Shown one piece after another: positions 1 to 11,282 of a stretch of 64,000 nt of DNA (within the stretch, counting starts at the first letter, position 1; the number at the start of each line of letters is the position of its first letter). The position numbers were made by a program, and so were the translations under genes. This DNA is from Armillaria gallica. Its lineage: Eukaryota; Basidiomycota; Agaricomycetes; Agaricales; Physalacriaceae. The DNA is taken from the NCBI GenBank assembly GCA_037576215.1, contig JBANDB010000008.1:682001-746000 (forward strand). The letters run 5' to 3'. Below the pieces are notes generated by a model. It was not told where the DNA came from, searched no databases, and worked only from the letters and a program-made list of their open reading frames with translations.

Positions 1-17
1 GTTGAAGCGAGGTCAAA

Positions 18-1289
18 ATGATGAGCGGGTGCAAGAGGAAGATGTCCCCAGGATTACCGGACGCAGCAAATCCAACGAAGAGGGCAAAGAACCACTCTGA
101 TGAAGAAAGTTTGCATGCCTTTCAGCGTCTTCTTGATTTTTCTGATCTTCTAGATCCAACTTCTATTCGGCAACGTTTCGACGATATTGGCTCAGCGCTA
201 CTGCATGATCTTCTTATTGTGGTTCAGACGCGTCTGGGATCAGATAGGGAACCCGACTTGGTGGAAACCAAACTTCAAATCATGGAGATGGAGTGTTATT
301 TCTGGAATTCGACCTGCCACCGGGACCCATTCACTCACGGAATCCAGGAGCAAAGGTCAGCAGGTCAATGGTAGGAAACCACTATATTCTATCATTATCT
401 ACCCGAGAACTGATATGTCATTGTTCAGGAATTTTCATCGCACCCCTAGACGGTCTGGTGATTCTACTCAAACTCTAATCAGCACCTCTGGATATAGAGG
501 CGGGACACGCAAGGGTTTGGATCTCACAATAAGCGGCGTCACCCCTACCAAATCGCCGTACTTTCCTTCAAGTTCCCAGCCTGACGGGAAAGAAGGATAC
601 GGCGGCGTGCTTTTACGCACTCTCCGCGACTTGAACTCGGGAAAAATCATCTCGGGTCCATCTCTCCTAGTGGATCATATCCTATTGCTCAGCGGGGCAG
701 AAAGGATCTCAGACCTTGTCCAGGATCACTGGGAAAATGACATCAACGCGTTCAAAAGTCCGCATGTAGGCGGAAGAAAAACACACATGTTCCTTTGTCC
801 AGCTCCAATCCCAAGCCCCACACCCCACATATATAAATCACCTCGCGTCGGTCTCGATCTCTCCCATCCTGGTACCACGGCTTCTCCTACTCACCCTCGA
901 GTGGAATTCATCTCCCAACCTTACCGCTACTTCGTTAACCCCGAGAAATTGACGGCGAATGGACGAGCGCAAACTCTGCTCGGTGTTCTTCCACATAAAG
1001 AGCTCTCTGGATTGAAAGACAAGACATTGAGTGTGTATATGGCAGAATATCAGACCGGCTTGGATGGAAAGGCGAAGCTGGAGGAATTCGTGGGTGTACG
1101 GGGGAAAAGCATTTCGTCGTCCCCAAAAAAGTACATGAAATTGATAGGCTGTATTGAAGCTCTCAAGGCTGTAAAGTGTGAAGCTGATGGGCGAGCGAAC
1201 GGAGTTGTGGAGGTAAGAAATTACTGAAATCTTGGTAAAAGTATATCACGCTGATACATAATATACAGGACAAAAAACAAAACAATTGA
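18..1289 (+). CDS. AAG/MPG-like DNA glycosylase-fold protein, copy 1
   Basis: Joined from exons 18-370, 429-1212 and 1269-1289 (385 aa). The introns are 58 and 56 nt, and the same joins work in the inverted copy near 32 kb. I see an order of motifs like that of alkyladenine DNA glycosylase (AAG/MPG): a VETKLQIMEMECYF strand in the place of the family's VETEAY with its catalytic Glu, then WYFHR/RGGTRKGLDL (this copy reads NFHR), GGVLLRTLRD, SGPSLLVD, and a C-terminal PRVGLDLSH...QPYRYFV block. That family excises alkylated purines in the nucleus. The resemblance is by motif order only, so activity is inference. The N-terminus is basic (KRK, KRAK). An alternative stop at 1225-1227 is reached if the last intron is retained. 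The gene is convergent with an F-box remnant. Confidence 0.7.
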
Positions 1290-1416
1290 TTAGAAGGAGC
1301 CGCCGCGGGGATGTCCTCTATACTAAGGCCATTCCCTATCTCCATGCGTTAGGTTCACGATTCACTTGCAGTCTAGTCCGAATCGAGAAGATTTCCATCC
1401 AATGCCGATGAACGTA

Positions 1417-1840
1417 TCAGCCATCCTTCAATCTAGCGGCAGAGTCATAGCGATAAGTGAAGGGTTCCCATGTATACGAATAACACGACATGATACTGTG
1501 CCCATCTCTCCGCATCTCCCTCAGACGGTCGAGCTCGCAATCCCCTATCACAAAAGGTCTACGAGTCAGCGGTATACCTCTTTCCTGTGCCAAGATCTTC
1601 GTAGATAACCGTGGTAGGCGACAAATCATGTCGACGAATGCATGATCTATCCTCACATTACCAACAGCGTCAACGAAGGGATCCACAGTCGAGGGAATAT
1701 CTATGCATAGCTGAATGCCGTCCAGCTGTGGAATCACTTCAACTGCGGAGGGCACGGTCAACGAATATTTCACGATTGACATTGGCTCAACAGCATAATC
1801 CATCTCCTCTGCTGCCAACGTATTCCATTCCTTAAATGTG
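1417..1840 (-). pseudogene. F-box protein C-terminal fragment
   Basis: An open stretch matches the last ~130 codons of the intact F-box gene at 29625-31031, for example EWNTLAAEEM, VDPFVDAVGNVRIDHAFVDM and RLREMRRDG. Homology stops upstream near 1840, so the F-box itself is missing. About 90 nt around the original stop are also deleted, so the reading frame continues into unrelated residues. It lies tail to tail with the glycosylase-like gene, as in the full copy. I read it as a truncated by-product of the inverted segmental duplication and not as a working gene. Confidence 0.75.
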
Positions 1841-2410
1841 TAGTTTGAAATGAGGTCCAGGTCGCGAGAAAAGTGCATTTACATTTGTTCCACAAAGTTG
1901 GTCCAGGGATGTAATTCAATGAGTCGTCGAAGTAAAATTCGATAACCACGATGTAATCCAGAGAACAGAGCCCATGCTTCGAGTTGCCGGTCACAGCCGA
2001 GAATGCCGCTGACACAGTTAAATGTCCAAAAGCATGCCGGAATCCCGGCATTAGTCGATCTTTCCTACAATCTTCGCTTTCTTTGCTCAGATACCACTCA
2101 ATCTACTTCTACGGCAGCAACGGGCAAAAAATACTTTCTTGCTAAAATACACCACTGCCACACGACGTTGAATCAAAGACTCGACGAATAATGACGGCGA
2201 CAGGGTGACTACTGGTGAGCGATTCTTTCTCGTTTCGGCGCGTTTGCAATCTCTTTCTCATCATTCAACTATAGGCCAACCTAATCACTCGGCACCATGA
2301 AATATTCACAATATTTGACTCGATGCGGGCGGTGATCTTGACTGAGGCAAAAGAATGAGACAGGACTTAGGGGAATCCATGTCAAACATAACGCAGTGCA
2401 GCGAGCAGCA
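1841..2410. other. Intergenic stretch, no gene seen
   Basis: Only short, mutually overlapping open frames without family features are present between the F-box remnant and the next possible gene. No repeat or RNA gene was recognised. Confidence 0.5.
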
Positions 2411-2411
2411 A

Positions 2412-2806
2412 GATGCTTCAGGTCAGTGCATTTTCCTTGAACATGTACCATTTCTCTGACAGGTATTCTAGTACAAGGTGAAGCGCTCGCTGGTGACATT
2501 CGAGATGCAATATCGACAATATAACGAAGGAATATGGAAGGGGCGAAGATACGAGCAGGTACGTAACTTGCAAGGCTGTAGTGAAGTCAACGCTCATCTG
2601 TCTGTTGACCATGGTAGTATCGCACCCTATCCTACGCTTTTCTCGAAGACTGGCTGTGTTCTCCCTCGGCCGACAGCTCGCTTTTTCTGTCATCTTCCGA
2701 AACGATGCTCTCCGCCTACATCTCCTCAGCAAGTTCTGGCTCTACCACGCCACCCAGTAGCGCTTTATTTTCATCTCCATGCTCAGACACGTCGCTGGGA
2801 GCTTGA
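2412..2806 (+). CDS. Possible small spliced gene, unclassified
   Basis: A frame beginning MLQ can be spliced to YKVKRSLVTFEMQYRQYNEG and then, after a 54-nt GT-AG intron (2559-2612), to YRTLSYAFLEDWLCS followed by a Ser/Thr/Pro-rich tail ending near 2806. The splice borders and phase agree. The tail overlaps the opposite-strand membrane-protein gene, however, and I recognise no domain, so only one of the two may be real in the overlap. Confidence 0.25.
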
Positions 2807-3114
2807 AACAGGATGTCGTGATCATCCCCCGCCAATTCCCAGCGTTGTATCCTGGCCTTCAGCTTTTGAAGCCTCAGGACCAACAGTGTGGTAAAGATCA
2901 GCAAACCGATGGCGAAAAATACTGCCACGGCAGCGAGACCACGCGCAACGGGGTCGTAGCATTGCACGATGGTTGGGTGTACATTTGCTGCTGGGATTGG
3001 ATGAGCAGTTGACATCGGTGGTAGGGAGGCGCTTGGCCTAGAAAAAGTAATGGTGGTGGTCACCGCCCATCCGGGCGTACCGGAGGGAATGTACTGAGGG
3101 CGTATTGCACTCAT
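2716..3114 (-). CDS. Small single-pass membrane protein
   Basis: One exon of 132 aa when started at the internal ATG (MSAIRPQYIPS); an upstream ATG would add 30 aa. A Pro/Ser-rich N-terminus of about 55 residues is followed by one strongly hydrophobic helix (VARGLAAVAVFFAIGLLIF and onward, about residues 58-80). A basic stretch (RLQKLKARIQR) then leads to an acidic tail (GDDHD, EPELAEEM). This layout suggests a type I/III single-pass protein with a cytosolic acidic tail. No family is recognised. Its coding tail overlaps a weak plus-strand candidate. Confidence 0.5.
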   Translation of the reverse strand: MSAIRPQYIPSGTPGWAVTTTITFSRPSASLPPMSTAHPIPAANVHPTIVQCYDPVARGLAAVAVFFAIGLLIFTTLLVLRLQKLKARIQRWELAGDDHDILFQAPSDVSEHGDENKALLGGVVEPELAEEM

Positions 3115-5168
3115 GTCGTAATAGAGAAAAGGCTGAAAAGTGAGTAGTTGGTGTTGTTCTGAAGACCTTGGGTTCTGATGGGGGTGATTTTGTAGTTTGA
3201 TCAAGCCGGTCTGAGATGCCCGTTGTTATAATGTGTATCATTGCGCACCTGGGTGCCTATTTGGTGCCTAGAATGATATGGGGCCGCTCTTTTCAAAGAT
3301 ACAATTGAGATATCTACCCTCGTTATCGAAGAAATAGACCGAGGGAGAAACTGCCCATCGACAATTCTTCGTTAGCATCTATCGGTGGATGTGCGTGATA
3401 ACGGCCAAGCTTCCTGCTGGGGAACCTCCGGGTCAGTATGTCGTTGCATTGGGATATCAGCTTATATTTTTTCGGTGGTTTACCGTTCGCGGGATGATTT
3501 GTATCATCCGGTGATATTGCGCCACCGTAAGTACTCCCCGTGTGACTCTTTTTTTCTTGTGTCAGGCTAACGAGTACTGGATAGGGTAACATCTTCAGCC
3601 CCTATTCACTATTTGGCTTTAATGACACAAGATTTGGAATTTACGCGACCCCCCATTTCTCCGGATCAGGCCGTCATCATGTTCGCTGGTAGCAGCAGCT
3701 ATTTGCGGTGAACTACGGAACGTTGTTTCGCTCATAGCATACGGGGGAAGCAGAAGAGTCCGGACCCTAAGCAAGTAGGGTTAGGGTTATACCTTACCTT
3801 ACCTTACCTCGGCCGTGGTCCCGAAATTGTTAGCATGCCTAAAAAAGTCAAACATGCTCTGCTCTGGTTGCTGACGAGCCTGCGGTGATTCGTCTCGTAG
3901 CGCGAGGCAGGTAAAAGGACATCGACGACCACCCACACGCGCCGAAAATTACGCCAATGTCAGCCCTTTGCCCTTTTTCCGTCGACTGTAGCTGATACAT
4001 GTTTGTAGAGTATACAGTCGAATCTTCAGCTAAACGCGTATTCCGCCTTATACAGCCATTATGCGGAGTCTCATCAACCGTGTCTTTCGCTCTCAAATGC
4101 ACCAGCCTGTGCTGCTGAATCCCCCACAACGATGGCTGTTCAAAAGCGCATCGTCTTGGTTTTCGAGGAACGGCGACGCGCAGTGGGATGGGCATGTATA
4201 GAGCATGCCATAGACGGTGGCCGTCGGACCTCCGAATGAGTACTGGCCGTGGAAGTGGACGATGGCTAGTGACGGATAAGGCAAGCTCGTCACTCAGGCT
4301 GTCATCATAATCAAACGTGCGTACGCTCGAACCAAGTAGAACCCCGCCACCACCTCTCTTCGGCTCGTCCGGTAGCTGCCAGGGTATCGTCTTCTGTTTG
4401 GGACGGCAGCGGCATATATGGTTTGACAAAAACGAGGGTGGCGCGATCTGTTCCCGTATACGATGCAGGACTGGGTTTCATAATGGCGGTGAACAGTGTT
4501 AGCCACGCGTCACCATTGACAGGAAGAGGTTTTCTGGTGTTACATGCATCTCCCTACATCGCTGCGTCGTTATAGCCGCAATACTCTCTCGTTGGACATG
4601 CGTCGTCTTCGTGTTGCGGTGAATCCTCTTTCTTCGTGGATCGAATGAATGGTAGAAGAAAGGTTTGAATGATAATCAGACGGCGGGTGGGGGTGGGTTG
4701 TGGTGAGTTGTGAGGGTAGGGAAAGTTGTGGCTGCTTTACATGTAGCATGTCCTCCCTCCAGACGTTGAATATCAACCTAACCTTGTTTATCTCAGGGTC
4801 AGGGTTCCGTAAAGCAAATATCTCCGGAAGCGTACCTTTCAAGCAGCTCCTGGCTGTAACGTTGTGATGGATCATGGCACACATTAGAGCGCGGGTTACA
4901 GCTGCAGACGTACTGGCACTGCAAACGTTGTACGGTGGAGACTCAGGCATAATACCCCGCTTGTAATCTTGGATAAAATCTGTGGGTTGCCTCCACTGAG
5001 GTACAGATAGCCGCTGTACTGATTCGTGATGTGATCTTGCTAGGCGATGATTCTCAGGCGGTGATGACTATATTAGGAAATTTCAAATGTCGCGTCACGT
5101 CCATCTACGACATCGATGCGTCATTTGCTTTCGACCACGACCACCTCACTTCCTGCCCTCTATTCATC
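3115..5168. other. 2-kb gene-poor stretch with telomere-like motif
   Basis: Several minus-strand frames (3848-4429, 4570-4950) are open but have no recognisable domain and look like chance frames. At 3774-3788 there are two TTAGGG-type units, followed at about 3788-3807 by four CCTTA units. The stretch 5045-5095 shares about 25 bp (ctcaggcggtgatgacta) with 13708-13730 in the palindrome centre. Confidence 0.5.
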
Positions 5169-6943
5169 ATGGTCAATCTCTCTCAGCTCATGGTGGATGT
5201 CGACGTGAATCCACATGATGAAAGTCCTGAAGTTCTACAGACCATCAATATGGAGGTCATGCAGCCTGGCAGCTCGGGCGGTCGGATAGCTTCTCTGGAC
5301 GGGTTCATCATCTCTCGAGAACGCTGTGGCGACGCTTTTCACTCGATTCTTGATGAAGAAAGTGATGAGCTGCATCGGTTCTCCGTCGCCCTCTTCGACA
5401 AGTACGGCAAGGTCAAGTCTCATATTGTCTCGGAGGGGTTCCGGAGCGGTACTCGATGCTGGGGGAGGGAGCTCAACGTTGGAAGGATTATTTATGTGGT
5501 TGACGTCACCGTGCACAAGGTGAGAAAGTTCCGGTCCGTTCGATGGATATTCAATAACAACTTGTTCAGAATCGACGGCAAGGAATTGGATCGTTCGTCC
5601 TTAACAAGCTATTTGAGTCCAAGTATGTTCATGCAAACGACATTGTCATATCCTGGCCGGTGTCGAGAGATGCTTCGAATGAAACCTTGGTTGCCTTTTC
5701 CCGCAAAGTACGCTTTCATATATCATCCCTCGCATAGCATAAATACTGATAATATCGCAGAACGGCTTTCGACGCATTGGTCGTACCAATTTCTTAGGTT
5801 ACTCTCCCAATCCGAACCACCCTTCTCGTCGTATTCTTCCAGAGAACGACGTCGAATCTTTAGAAGACAGGTTTCCGGATAGTGGCACTCCCACCATCTC
5901 TCCCATTGAACTGCTGGCCCGCGGACCCGATGCTATCCACGAAGAGCGCCGGAAGAAATATCCTCTTCATTATGCTATCGTCGACCAGAACACTTCCGAT
6001 ATTACGGCGGTCATCCAATCGTTCTACGACAAGGAGCCTGCAAGTATTCACGTACCGGATGACCGAGGCTTTCTCCCTGTTTTCGTCGCTGCGCGTGCAT
6101 CAAATATCCACGCGCTCAATAAACTGATCGAGATCGGCGTTGCTGAAGACCTGAATAGTACAGACAATATTGAAGGAGTCACTCCGCTAGATGGCGTCCT
6201 GGATAGCATGCAATCGACCCGCGAATTCTGCGAGGCCATGCTCGGCACGTGGCCAGGTAATTCGGAGGCGGACATGAAGATTGTTCGCATACTGAAGACG
6301 GCGATGAAGCTCCCCGCAGATGGTGATAACCAGCTTCCGTTTGGCTGTACATGTGGACAGTGTTCTGGAGGTTGGCTCTCCCCACGCATGCGATTTGCCT
6401 TACGAGGTACATTCAAAAGATATTCTCGATGATCGTCGAGACTGATATTTACCTCTAGTTCAGGCTGCGTTCTACAAGGACACTCTTCCGATGGATCTAG
6501 ACAGATTCACACGCGGTGAAGCGCTTGATGCCTCAGAGGAAATGATCGGATGTGGTACGACGGATTATCTGCCACCAGCGCTTCAAAGAAACATGTTCAA
6601 GTCCTTCTATATGGGGTTCACGACTATATTCGAGGTCATCTGTAAGATCATGAAGAACGATACTCAAATTCCGAAGCTCCAGGATATGCAAAACGACGCG
6701 GTATTTGAATGGGGTACTTCGTTTTACTTTTCCAAGGGCGGGAGAGTGGAGCATGCCCTGGACGCTGTCACGGCTATTGCAAAGGAGCAATCGAGGTTGG
6801 GTGACGGGATATTCTATGAGACGTTTGGCGACGACGAGGACTTTATTCGGCTTCCCGAGTGCACGAATGACGATGAGTTTGAGATGGTGAGAGTAATGTT
6901 GGGATTGAATCCGAGGGAGAGCTCGGGTCCGTACTACTTGTGA
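5169..6943 (+). CDS. GNAT-like plus ankyrin-type protein
   Basis: Exons 5169-5519, 5570-5707, 5761-6406 and 6459-6943 join in phase to 539 aa; the introns are 50, 53 and 52 nt. The first exon ends in a strand (GRIIYVVDV) and the next opens NRRQGIGSFVLNKLF. That is the R-x-x-G-x-G acetyl-CoA-binding motif A of GNAT acetyltransferases, followed by VISWPV. The middle (about residues 200-290) reads like ankyrin units (YPLHYAIVDQNTSDI, DRGFLPVFVAARASNIHALN, GVTPLDGVLD). A CTCGQCSGGWLSPRMRF segment near residue 320 may bind metal. The C-terminal 200 residues are unclassified. The acceptor substrate is unknown. The start could lie upstream at 5031 in the same frame, but the later ATG is preferred because the repeated segment at 5045-5095 lies between. 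Confidence 0.75.
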
Positions 6944-7480
6944 TGGAATTGATGATTGTGGGTGCCAACGTTTAACGTGTATGATAGTATCGGTTGTAAT
7001 TGTTAACTGCCAGTCTTCGGTTAACCCACAGGATAGGCGCATTTCTGGAGCAGATATTCAGGTAGTTCTTGATCCAGTCATGTGAATCACATTGAAAAGG
7101 CTGCAAGGACATAATGATTCGATCATTCCCCCACCGCGCTTGGCTGAAACTGTTGAAGATTATGAAGGGCTATGCCATGGGGCAAGCTGAAGAAGCAGCA
7201 TAATAGAGACAGAGAAAAGGGAGAAGGTTGAGAGACACCGGATCCCGGGCTCCTAGATGAGTACTAAGCCCTCACCGGGCCTCAGACACAGACACAGACA
7301 CAGATCCGCGGAGACGACAATGCGATACGGGTTAAGGAACGGTACAGCTGGCAAGGTATGGCTACTGTATGTACGTATGTACCTAGAGCTTCCCATCGGT
7401 CCGAACTGACCGAGAAACACCAAATCACAACAGAAACAGCCCCTCTTCTTGACTCTTCTTGTACCGCCAGTATTTGTTCT
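6944..7480. other. Intergenic with short tandem repeat
   Basis: No gene seen. A short run of CAGACA units sits at about 7285-7304, and a GTAC/GTATGTAC alternation lies near 7370. Confidence 0.5.
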
Positions 7481-8555
7481 TCAGTGGCCACATCAAATGC
7501 AGAATATCACTGGCGTCATTCACCGAGGGGTGTTTAAACCATACAGCATTGACATAGACGGAGATATCGAAGCAGCTATAGGTTCACCGCCGTCGCAGGA
7601 CAAGTTTCTCTTCCAACGAGAGAATGGTAAAACTGTTTCAAGACTTACCCGTCCCCAACCAGGCCTAACGGTGGGTGGTCGTATCTACTACTTATACTAA
7701 CTCACAAGCCTTTATGGATAGGGAGCACGACAGCACCCAAAAGATCTTGAAGGACGGCTGCAAGATCTCAAGGATCGTGTGCAAGAAATGATCACTTTTC
7801 AAGAGCACATAATCAGGAGGTATTCGGTGAACCGTTTGCGAAGGGTGGACTACCGCCTATACTGGGAGGAAGATTACCGACGTAGGAAGGAAGACTATCG
7901 ACGCAAAGCGGAAGACCGTCGACGCAGAGTGGAAGACCGTCGACGCGGTGAGGAAGACTACCGACGCAATGAACAGGACAGCCAAGATCAAGAAGAGAAG
8001 TCTTTGGCGTTACAACTTGGAACGGCGGAGCGTTTTTCTCGAGGCAAGCTTGTAACTCAACTTGTATCCATCAAGTAGCTATCAACCGCTTCCAGGTATC
8101 GCAGACGATTTGTTTAGCACCAATCCTTGGATCGAACATTATATCCTCCATCTCTCGTAAGCCATTTCCCATGTATCAGTTCATCTGGGCTGCACGATTG
8201 CATGCTGTACGCATTGACTTTACCTTGACTAGTCACTTACACTTATTGCTGCTATGTCAAAATCACAGTGCAGAGCGTTCTCGTCGCCTGGTATTGCCAT
8301 CGCGCCATCACCAGTTCACCTTCAAATCCGCCATACCCTACACTCGCACAGCAACTTCCACCATTCTTACACCAGAAAAATATTGCAGCCGCAAACGTCC
8401 TTGACCGCATATCTGGAGTCTTTGACTTGAGACCATTGACTGGTTTCGTACTGGCTCACATCGAAAAAGTTTCCCTGCTCATTGACACGTGAATACTCCG
8501 TTCGATTCTTGGCAAGTGAGGCAACAAAGACGGACAACTACTCATGGTCGTGGCA
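7481..8555 (+). pseudogene. Family-X pseudogene (third copy)
   Basis: Aligns through all four exons with the two intact family-X genes: about 7490-7670, 7722-8043, 8096-8206 and 8269 onward. The start ATG region has been lost. Codon TAA at 8158-8160 replaces CAG of the intact genes. TGA at 8490-8492 replaces the Trp codon of the DTW motif. The second donor is GC instead of GT. Homology ends at about 8550, where an F-box fragment is joined on. Exon 2 carries a five-unit 21-bp expansion that the intact copies lack. Confidence 0.8.
7869..7973 (+). repeat. Five in-frame 21-bp units
   Basis: Five consecutive 21-bp units (7869, 7890, 7911, 7932, 7953) each encode a 7-residue block: EDYRRRK, EDYRRKA, EDRRRRV, EDRRRGE and EDYRRNE. 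The heptad length fits the coiled-coil segment in which it sits. The two intact paralogues have only one or two related blocks here. Confidence 0.85.
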
Positions 8556-8850
8556 ACACCAATCTGCCTCCAGAGCTACTGGATAAGGTGATTGATAAAT
8601 CCTGTGATGACATATCCATGGTTATTGTTCTTTGGCTTCTCGCTGATTCTCGTGTCCTTTTGCCACGGACGCATCGCATGTACCTACCTTTTCGAACAAT
8701 ATATCTCGACACCGTTGCCGAATGTCGGAAATTTCTTGACAGGCACCGATTTTCCTTACGTGCAAGGAAAGCTGTTACATACTCTGCCATGGTGATCAGA
8801 AGACGCTGAGCGCGTTCAAGGTGGCTGGGAAATTTAGCGACATCTTCTCG
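8556..8850 (+). pseudogene. F-box protein N-terminal fragment
   Basis: The frame LPPELLDKVID, followed by RVLLPRT and AECRKFLDRH, is the start of an Agaricomycete-style F-box protein. It is cut off from any C-terminal part and runs into stops near 8809. Related fragments lie on the minus strand at about 19250-19390 and 23690-23940. It overlaps the outer edge of the palindrome's left arm. Confidence 0.6.
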
Positions 8851-9219
8851 GCCAAGCTCAGCCAAATAATGCGCTCCTTTCCCTCCTACTCTCTCCTACT
8901 TCCACTACCACCAAAATTCGCTTCTGTCGGTTTTTTTCCCCGTGATTTCGTCTCCTGGACAATGTGGCGCTTACACTATTTCAGAGCTTGCTGGCAGCAC
9001 TAGGGTAGAGCGACGACGACTTGTCTAGCAATGTCCGAGTTTCGTATGCTCTTGCGCCGTCCTCAAAGCCTGATTGTCTAAAGCGGGAAATACGAGCGAC
9101 GCACAGGACAACTTCTACGAATGCAAGTGTTCTCAGCCTTTCATGTCGAGCATGCAGACGATCCAAGATGTCTCGATTAGCGGTGTTGGTTTGTGTTGGT
9201 ACCGGCACAAGGTCCCAAT

Positions 9220-9660
9220 AAGGAACGGAATGGCAAAGCACTTCGCTGTCATTTTCCAGAAATGCCTCTGTCAGACCCAAGGTGATGCATGAGGGCCCGC
9301 AAGCCTTCCGGGAAAGTCAGACAAGTCGCAAGACAACACTAATGTCTACATTGTGGGACATCGACGTAGCCAGGATCCGATGAAGGACTGCAGAGCTCGT
9401 CAGTACGTCCTTTTCCCATCTTTGAGCTGTTTAGTCTTGACTGATGAAGCGTATATACTTAGATCGTGAGGACGCTTGCCCGTCTTCTCACGGAGTCAAT
9501 ATTCGGAGTATCCTTGAGGTACAAATGACGTTAACGTGATTGGGTGAATATTTGAGTCATAGGTACAGGTGCGCTTTCATCTTGTGCCATTTACCCACCC
9601 TCTTACCTAGGTCCTCTGCCACAGACCTGGCCGTAGATCATATCTCATAGCTCAAGATCG
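9220..9660. other. Left-arm-only segment
   Basis: This stretch is present in the left arm but absent between the matching points in the right arm (about 19015 and 18985). No gene or terminal repeats were recognised in it. It is either an insertion on the left or a deletion on the right. Confidence 0.5.
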
Positions 9661-9881
9661 CCTGTTTCATATGCTGTCCAGGCGTGTTCCTTTCTATTCT
9701 CTCCTTGATACCACTGAATGCGAGTGCAGCTACCTCAGGACAATCCGATTAAATTGAAGTCGTTATTTTTACTCCGTCGCCTCTCGTTGCATCCAAAATC
9801 GAAGAAAAATGACCTCCCTCTCACTAGCCTATTATCGATATGCGTATATTAGAGGACATACACCGCAGATAGCAGCCAAGA

Positions 9882-10160
9882 ATGACGATGAAGCTTGCAC
9901 CGACAGTTACATGTGGAACTTTATTGCTTGTTACTTTTGGCGGTGAGTATTCGTGACTTTTCTTTTTTGAAAGTTTACAAGCTCACCAATAGATGCTTCT
10001 CAAAACCAGCGGTTCCTTGAGCGCACCTTTTGCTTGAACGACAAAGGCGTAAGCCTTAGATGAAGTATGCGGTTCGAACTCGCCACTTAACTACGGAAGC
10101 TCTTGTCTCCGAATGAGAAAGGTTTGTCTAGTTCTATCTATCGCAGTATCGACTAATCAG
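9882..10160 (+). pseudogene. Small secreted protein, frameshifted left copy
   Basis: Exons 9882-9942 and 9993-10048 encode a signal peptide and the ERTFCLNDKG block, as in the intact right-arm copy. In the third exon, from about 10102, the left copy lacks two bases relative to the right (gtctagttc against gtctatggttc), and translation stops near 10158 before the Cys cluster. I therefore call it a pseudogene, although an additional intron cannot be excluded. Confidence 0.6.
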
Positions 10161-11270
10161 CTTCTCGCAGAAACCTCAGTCCATTTTTTGTTGCTGCGAA
10201 GCTCTGAACATCCTGTTATTCTATAATATCCGCGAACCACCAATAGATCGTCTTGGACGACTGTCCCCGAGGTCCGGATTTTTGATTGAAATCTCACACC
10301 TTGTCTTCACTTCCGTTTTCTTTACTTGGCCGATGAATCAAGGGGTATCCCAGGAAGAGTAATGATGCAGACTAACATGCTGAACCCCTGTCTTCCCTGC
10401 GAACTGCACTTGACTAGCGTGATCTTTCATCAAGCCCTTGATGTGTATGCCATAAGTGTTTCCATCTCCTCGGTGTTTTTGATCTAACCTTTCCCGTTGC
10501 TTAGTCTTCAGCATTCATATATCCTTTCTCTGCGACTGCTGGAGGTCGAAAAAGAATATCAGTCCGCCTGTGTGGACAGCAGCGGGCTATACGCTTTCAT
10601 CAATACGCTGTGTGGATTCCGACCAGCGCTTACGACGAAAGCACGATTCGGATATACGACATAATCCCCTGGACGGTGGGCTATGGTCCGGGAATACTCA
10701 GATGACGGCTGCTGTCATTCATCGTCTTCCATTGTAATGTATGAGGGACCAGAGCTTCCAAGTTGGTATCGCAGCTTGCGTTTCATCTTTTTCGTCTGTG
10801 TAGACTACCGTAAGTCTTCACATTTCCCTGACGAACTATTAATTGATGATGCCATTTGAGTGCTTGTATGGAATGAATAGCATCGCTATCAGCAATTATC
10901 GTGATGACTCTTTTCATATGATTTTACTGCCTACGGTAAAAGATCTGAATGAATGAGAATGACTTGCGATCACTAATAATATACCCAGGGTCGGTGAATC
11001 AGTATATGATTATCGGGCATAGCCCCGATTGCTAAGATCGTTCGTTATTGGGACGAACTCGGGTATCGTCAATGAAGCCTATAGAAGCTGGTGACGAGGC
11101 TGATATACATTGATATGTGATATAGATATGCGTTCTCAAATCTGGATAGAAGCTAAGATGGTGTCACAGGTACCAGAGCACACCAGGACTGGTCAAGGTA
11201 CAAGCATCTCATCGTCAAGGAGACATTCATACATTGTTGCAGTCGACCAGGGTGCGGTACGCTCCGAGGC
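10161..11270. other. Palindrome arm, non-coding or decayed
   Basis: Homologous to about 17180-18350 on the opposite arm. Open frames such as the one containing SSGLYAFINT are preserved only in part between the arms and carry stops, so no gene model is offered. Confidence 0.45.
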
Positions 11271-11273
11271 GGG

Positions 11274-11282
11274 GTATAAAAG
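11274..11282 (+). promoter_or_regulatory. TATA box of left DUF6699 copy
   Basis: GTATAAAAG is conserved with the right arm (17153-17162, reverse strand). On the right it stands about 31 bp before the first ATG. On the left those ATGs are deleted. Confidence 0.6.

Larger units (their letters stand above)
1..1840 (+). repeat. Inverted segmental duplication, left copy
   Basis: Inverse complement of about 30640-32580, starting at or before the window edge. It holds the glycosylase-like gene and the F-box remnant. A deletion of about 90 nt removes the F-box stop region. Confidence 0.85.

Noticed and set aside
187..1227. A single 346-codon frame as the whole glycosylase-like gene
   Set aside because: The first 60 codons are the wrong frame of exon 1. 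Joining 18-370 to 429-1212 restores the motif, and the same join works in the paralogue.
3848..4429. 193-codon minus frame
   Set aside because: Composition is low in hydrophobic core residues and rich in Arg, no domain is recognised, and overlapping frames are equally open.
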